Assembly (NCBI RefSeq): GCF_015476115.1 | Contig: NZ_CP064295.1 | Span: 248,001 to 312,000 of the forward strand | Source of the DNA: Aegicerativicinus sediminis | GTDB lineage: Bacteria > Bacteroidota > Bacteroidia > Flavobacteriales > Flavobacteriaceae | Reading direction: 5' to 3' | DNA: 64,000 nucleotides | Shown: positions 60,246 through 64,000 of the stretch, piece after piece | Layout: the number at the start of each line of letters is the position of its first letter | Position numbering within the stretch: the stretch's first letter is position 1 | Made by a program: the position numbers and the translations under genes | The notes under the pieces: model-generated | Database searches by the model: none | What the model saw: the letters and a program-made list of their open reading frames with translations, nothing else | What the model was told of the DNA's origin: nothing

Positions 60246-63047
60246 ATGAAGTTCCTAAAATTTTTCTTTTTCTTATTTCTGTTTTCAAACTTTGGATTTA
60301 CTCAAAGTGAAATCCCAAAAAACCTTATTAAATACAATGTAAAACCAGTTATTAATGAATCTATTGAGGAGGGATTTTATGTTGTTTCTTTAAAATCATT
60401 AGATAAGGACCCATTCTCTGACAATGTGAAGATAGTTAAAAGGTTGGAAAACGATTTTGCAGTAATTCATCTTAAAAAATCGCAAAAAAATAGTCCTCCT
60501 CAAATCGACTATTATTTACCCGATAACACTTGGAAATTCTCTCCCAAGTTAGATGCCAGAAAAACAAATAAAAATGAATCAGTCACTTTGAGTATTTCAA
60601 CTTCAGACGCCGAAAATTTCATAACTGATATTATAGGACGAAAGGTGGTTTATGAAAAGATTTATCAAAGAGGCGACTTGATATATCTTAATACAAATAG
60701 GAATCAAATTGAAAACATATCTAAATCAAGCTATTGCTTTTTTATAGATGAATTACCTGGAGTAAATACTGAGGCCAATGTTTCAGGGATGGATTTAAGT
60801 ACAAACCAAATTAATATTATTCATCAGAAATTTCCAGAATATCTCGGCAGTTCGATTAAAATCTCAATAAAAGAAGAACTATTTGATCTAAATGACCTAG
60901 ATATAAAAAATAGGTATTTTCTTAATGGAACGGAAAGCGAAAATAAAAGCTTGCATTCAACACTTATGGCAACACTCATTGCTGGAGGAGGCAATAACTC
61001 ACAAGCTTCATTAGGAATATTACCTACGACCACGATAAGTTCCTCCGATTTCATTACGCTCTTGCCAGATAATCCGAACGTTTATCAAAATGATAAACTT
61101 TTTATTCAGAATCACTCTTATGGTACGAGCCAACTTGAAAATTATTATGGTGCTCAAGCGGTTGCATATGATGAAAGCACTCTAAACAATCCTTATTTGA
61201 TACATGTATTTTCCTCAGGAAACAAGGGAAATCTAGCTATCGAAAATGGAAATTTTGCCAATATTTCGGGTTATAGCAATTTTACAGGAAACTTTAAAAT
61301 GGCTAAAAATGTATTGGTGGTTGGAGGAGTGAAACAAGATTTGAAGGTTGCAACTTTAAGTTCTAAAGGGCCTACAAATGATGGTCGATTAAAACCAGAT
61401 CTTGTGGCTTACGGGCCAGAGGGAACCTCTGATGCAGCAGCCACCGTTAGCGGAGTAACTGGAATTTTACAAGAAGCCTTTCTTAACACACATGGAGAGA
61501 TTCCGAGATCTGAAATTGTAAAATCTGTATTAATTGCTGGAGCTGACGATATTGAAGAAGTAGGCCCAGACTTCGAATCTGGATTTGGCAATGTTAACGC
61601 TTACAAATCATTAAGGTTATTATTGAATAACCAATATACTTCAGATGACATTAATAGTCTAGAGAGTAAAAATTATCCAATATCAATTCCATCAAACTCA
61701 AAAAAACTACGCATAGCTCTAAATTGGAATGATAAAGCGGCAAATGCCGGAGACGAAGAAATCCTTATAAACGATTTAGACATTATAATTAAGAAAAATG
61801 GACGTGTATGGAAACCTTGGGTCTTAAGTACTTATCCGTTGACAGATTCATTGGCTAAGCCTGCTATAAGAGGAGTAGATAATAAAAATACAGTTGAATT
61901 AATTACTATAGATAATCCAGAATCAGGAGATTATGAAATTGAAATATCTGCACATGAATTGGATGGCACACAAAGCTTTTCATTCGCTTATTATATAGAG
62001 AAGTCAGATGAATTTATCTGGAATTATCCCGTAGAAGGTGATAAAATGAACTCCGAAATCAGCCAATATTTAAGATGGGAAAATACTTTTGATTTGAATA
62101 GTGGTACGCTGGAGTTTAAAATAAATGAAGGCCCTTGGCAAGTAATTGCTGGAAGCGTAGATTTATTGCAAAAATATTATAAATGGGAACCTAGCAATTT
62201 GAACGGGATAGCACAATTTCGGATGTCTGTTGGCACAAACTATTTTATAACAGAGCCTTTTGTCATTTCTACACCACCTCGATCTAGATTAGAATATTTG
62301 TGTGATAGTGAATTAGTTGTTAGCTGGGATCCAATTGATTATGCTAGTTCATACCTTATTAAAAATTTAGGAGCAATGTATATGGAAGAAATAACCTCAA
62401 CTAGCGAAAATTTCATTATTCTTCAACGCAATCAATTGGAATCAGATTACCTATCTATAACTCCTATTTTTAATGAAAAATTGGGGGTTCAAGGGCAGAC
62501 ATTTAATTTCAATCTCCAAGGGGTTAATTGTTATTTCCAAACTTTTTATGCTTATTTGAATGAAGAGGAAATGGTTGAAACTACTCTTACATTAAGCACC
62601 CTGAAAAATATTTCTGAGATAATAATTACAAAAACTTTTGACGGGCAGGAAACTGTATTAACCACTGTTAATAGTCCTACTCAATTAGTTGTTGATTTTA
62701 AAGATGCTACTTCTTCGGCAGGAGAATTTGAATATGGTGCTATTATTGTTCTGGAGGACGGTACAGTTATAGAAACTAATAAAGTTACTATTAACGTTCC
62801 AGCTCAAAATGATTTATTTATATTTCCTAATCCTACCTCTTTAGAATATGGAATTGGCATTTTAACCAAAGGAAATGGCATCGACTTCCAATTAATAGAT
62901 TTAACAGGGAGGGTTGTTCTTAATAGTTATATTGAGCGGAGGGAAGAATTCATTGATCTTCCCGTACTATCTAACGGGCTATATATCGCGCGTATCCTGA
63001 AAAACGGAAAAGTTCTTAATGCAAAAAAATTAATTATATATAATTAA
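60246..63047 (+). CDS. S8-like (subtilisin fold) secreted protein with T9SS type A tail, catalytic Asp apparently lost
   Basis: 933 residues with a signal peptide ending at FGFTQ. The S8 core lies at about residues 205-460. The catalytic His is in LHSTLMATLIAG, the oxyanion Asn in FSSGNKG and the Ser in GTSDAAATVSGV. At the normal Asp position the sequence is IKISIKEELFD instead of VAVIDTGID, so a Glu appears to replace the Asp. A P-domain-like jelly roll (about 470-590), Fn3/Ig-like parts and a C-terminal type A sorting domain (FIFPNPTSLEYG, LSNGLYIARILKNGK) follow. It is secreted through T9SS. It may be a weak or inactive peptidase. Confidence 0.85.
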   Translation: MKFLKFFFFLFLFSNFGFTQSEIPKNLIKYNVKPVINESIEEGFYVVSLKSLDKDPFSDNVKIVKRLENDFAVIHLKKSQKNSPPQIDYYLPDNTWKFSPKLDARKTNKNESVTLSISTSDAENFITDIIGRKVVYEKIYQRGDLIYLNTNRNQIENISKSSYCFFIDELPGVNTEANVSGMDLSTNQINIIHQKFPEYLGSSIKISIKEELFDLNDLDIKNRYFLNGTESENKSLHSTLMATLIAGGGNNSQASLGILPTTTISSSDFITLLPDNPNVYQNDKLFIQNHSYGTSQLENYYGAQAVAYDESTLNNPYLIHVFSSGNKGNLAIENGNFANISGYSNFTGNFKMAKNVLVVGGVKQDLKVATLSSKGPTNDGRLKPDLVAYGPEGTSDAAATVSGVTGILQEAFLNTHGEIPRSEIVKSVLIAGADDIEEVGPDFESGFGNVNAYKSLRLLLNNQYTSDDINSLESKNYPISIPSNSKKLRIALNWNDKAANAGDEEILINDLDIIIKKNGRVWKPWVLSTYPLTDSLAKPAIRGVDNKNTVELITIDNPESGDYEIEISAHELDGTQSFSFAYYIEKSDEFIWNYPVEGDKMNSEISQYLRWENTFDLNSGTLEFKINEGPWQVIAGSVDLLQKYYKWEPSNLNGIAQFRMSVGTNYFITEPFVISTPPRSRLEYLCDSELVVSWDPIDYASSYLIKNLGAMYMEEITSTSENFIILQRNQLESDYLSITPIFNEKLGVQGQTFNFNLQGVNCYFQTFYAYLNEEEMVETTLTLSTLKNISEIIITKTFDGQETVLTTVNSPTQLVVDFKDATSSAGEFEYGAIIVLEDGTVIETNKVTINVPAQNDLFIFPNPTSLEYGIGILTKGNGIDFQLIDLTGRVVLNSYIERREEFIDLPVLSNGLYIARILKNGKVLNAKKLIIYN

Positions 63048-63071
63048 TAAAGGGGCTAAAAGCCCCTTTAT
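63048..63071. terminator. Bidirectional terminator between the S8-like and M57 genes
   Basis: The stem TAAAGGGGCT/AGCCCCTTTA has an AAA loop and lies between two convergent genes. Confidence 0.65.
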
Positions 63072-63095
63072 AATGTCTAAATATATCTTATTTTC

Positions 63096-63950
63096 TTAAT
63101 AAGTATTTGCTAAAGCAGTTTTGTCATTTGCAGTAAAAGGACGATCAGTTCCATTACTACAAGCCAACATCCACGAGCCTCCATCGGGCGTTGTTGGTGT
63201 TCCAGAAATATGAACAGCTCCTACTCCTGCATCACCTTCATTGTCGGCACTTCCACCACAGCTAAAGGAACGGTCCATGTAATCTGTATGCCTGAAACCA
63301 ATTGCATGACCAATTTCATGCGCAATAACAGTCGCTGCATCTGCAGGTATATTTCCTCTTTTCGGACTATAAACACTTGAATTTAATATAATTGGGGAAG
63401 CAGGCTCTCCATTCTCTGGGAAACCAGCACTTTGTCCTAAAATAGTCCATCCATAATACTTAGGAATTCTTTGAGCTAGAATATCTATATCGGCACCTGC
63501 GGATGAAGCTCTAGCAAATGTTAAATTTAGATTTTCTGAATTATACCTAGAGATAGCCAAATCGAATGCAGCCTGCATATCTGAATTAAAACCTGAATCC
63601 ATATAAACATAAATTGTTCTAGGTGTACCTTCTACTAAATTTGTAGTTCTATAATGTTCTACATTTAATTCACCATTGTCCACGCTAACAGCCGGGGACA
63701 TATTATTGATTTTTTCAGGAGTTAGAAAAATATCCCTTTCAACCAAAAAACCAGGAGTTCCTTGGAAGTCAATAACCACAAGGTCATCTGTGTTGAAACC
63801 TAGATTTTCCAATTTAACTGAAAATTCCTCTAATTGAGAATTAAGTTCATCCAGTTCATTCGTTCCGTTGTCTTCGGAAGAACAACCAGTAAAGATTAAG
63901 GAGGCGCAAACCAATCCTATGGAGCTAACAAGTTTGATTTTTTTGTACAT
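63096..63950 (-). CDS. M57 (dual-action HEIGH) zinc metalloprotease, lipoprotein
   Basis: 284 residues. The lipobox is at Cys23 (IFTGCSS), then a helical linker. The zinc site is His211-Glu-x-x-His215-x5-His221 in HEIGHAIGFRHTD, an exact M57-type metzincin-like motif. Five Cys late in the sequence suggest a disulfide-stabilised fold. It is expected on the outer-membrane surface or periplasmic face, degrading extracellular protein. It converges on the S8-like gene. Its promoter would lie at the very end of the window and cannot be assessed. Confidence 0.85.
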   Translation of the reverse strand: MYKKIKLVSSIGLVCASLIFTGCSSEDNGTNELDELNSQLEEFSVKLENLGFNTDDLVVIDFQGTPGFLVERDIFLTPEKINNMSPAVSVDNGELNVEHYRTTNLVEGTPRTIYVYMDSGFNSDMQAAFDLAISRYNSENLNLTFARASSAGADIDILAQRIPKYYGWTILGQSAGFPENGEPASPIILNSSVYSPKRGNIPADAATVIAHEIGHAIGFRHTDYMDRSFSCGGSADNEGDAGVGAVHISGTPTTPDGGSWMLACSNGTDRPFTANDKTALANTY

Positions 63951-64000
63951 AAGTTAAAATGTTAAATATTTGAATTATGAAGAACCTAATTTAACATTTT

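Overview
The window looks like a chromosomal segment of a marine or environmental Flavobacteriaceae species (Bacteroidota). This rests on TonB/SusC-style outer-membrane receptors, type IX secretion (T9SS) sorting domains of types A and B, a PorP/SprF-OmpA cassette, AT-rich leaders mostly without Shine-Dalgarno sites, and TAnnTTTG-type promoter boxes.

Layout. 1-16 kb: a truncated outer-membrane beta-barrel receptor, fabH, an S9D glutamyl-endopeptidase-like peptidase, htpG, a serine hydrolase, a TPR lipoprotein-like protein, a second TonB receptor, and an ECF sigma/membrane-partner pair facing a small membrane protein across twin ECF-type promoters. 16-23 kb: a VanX-like dipeptidase, AlkB, an alpha/beta hydrolase, an outer-membrane barrel, a DUF819 transporter-like protein, a DUF4369 lipoprotein, and an idi-queD operon. 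23-37 kb: an operon for a giant T9SS type B surface protein, a PorP/SprF protein and an OmpA/TPR protein. 37.5-40 kb: prfC, a [4Fe-4S] mini-protein and a DUF3467 protein. 40-55 kb: the transcription/translation core, read leftward in the order xerC, hpf, tRNA-Thr-Tyr-Gly-Thr, tuf, tRNA-Trp, secE, nusG, rplKAJL, rpoB, rpoC, with rpsU just upstream of xerC. 55-64 kb: acyl-CoA dehydrogenase, a helix-hairpin-helix protein, an alanine/sodium symporter, a PspC + K+ channel pair, a degenerate subtilase with a T9SS tail, and an M57 zinc protease lipoprotein.

The outstanding feature is the giant surface protein. It holds 103 tandem copies of an 84-bp unit (27303-35953) that look identical by eye. The unit is about 61% GC inside an AT-rich genome and encodes a 28-residue acidic repeat with two Cys and no Lys or Arg. 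As given, four small deletions break the reading frame, three of them at the same spot in the unit. rpoC also carries a one-base insertion in a homopolymer, so base-calling or assembly error is the leading explanation, but phase variation in the array cannot be excluded from sequence alone. A second notable signal is the divergent pair of identical-architecture ECF promoters (TGTAACC-N16-CGTCyTA), which defines a small sigma regulon. A third is the strong Shine-Dalgarno site in front of rpsU in a genome that otherwise avoids them.
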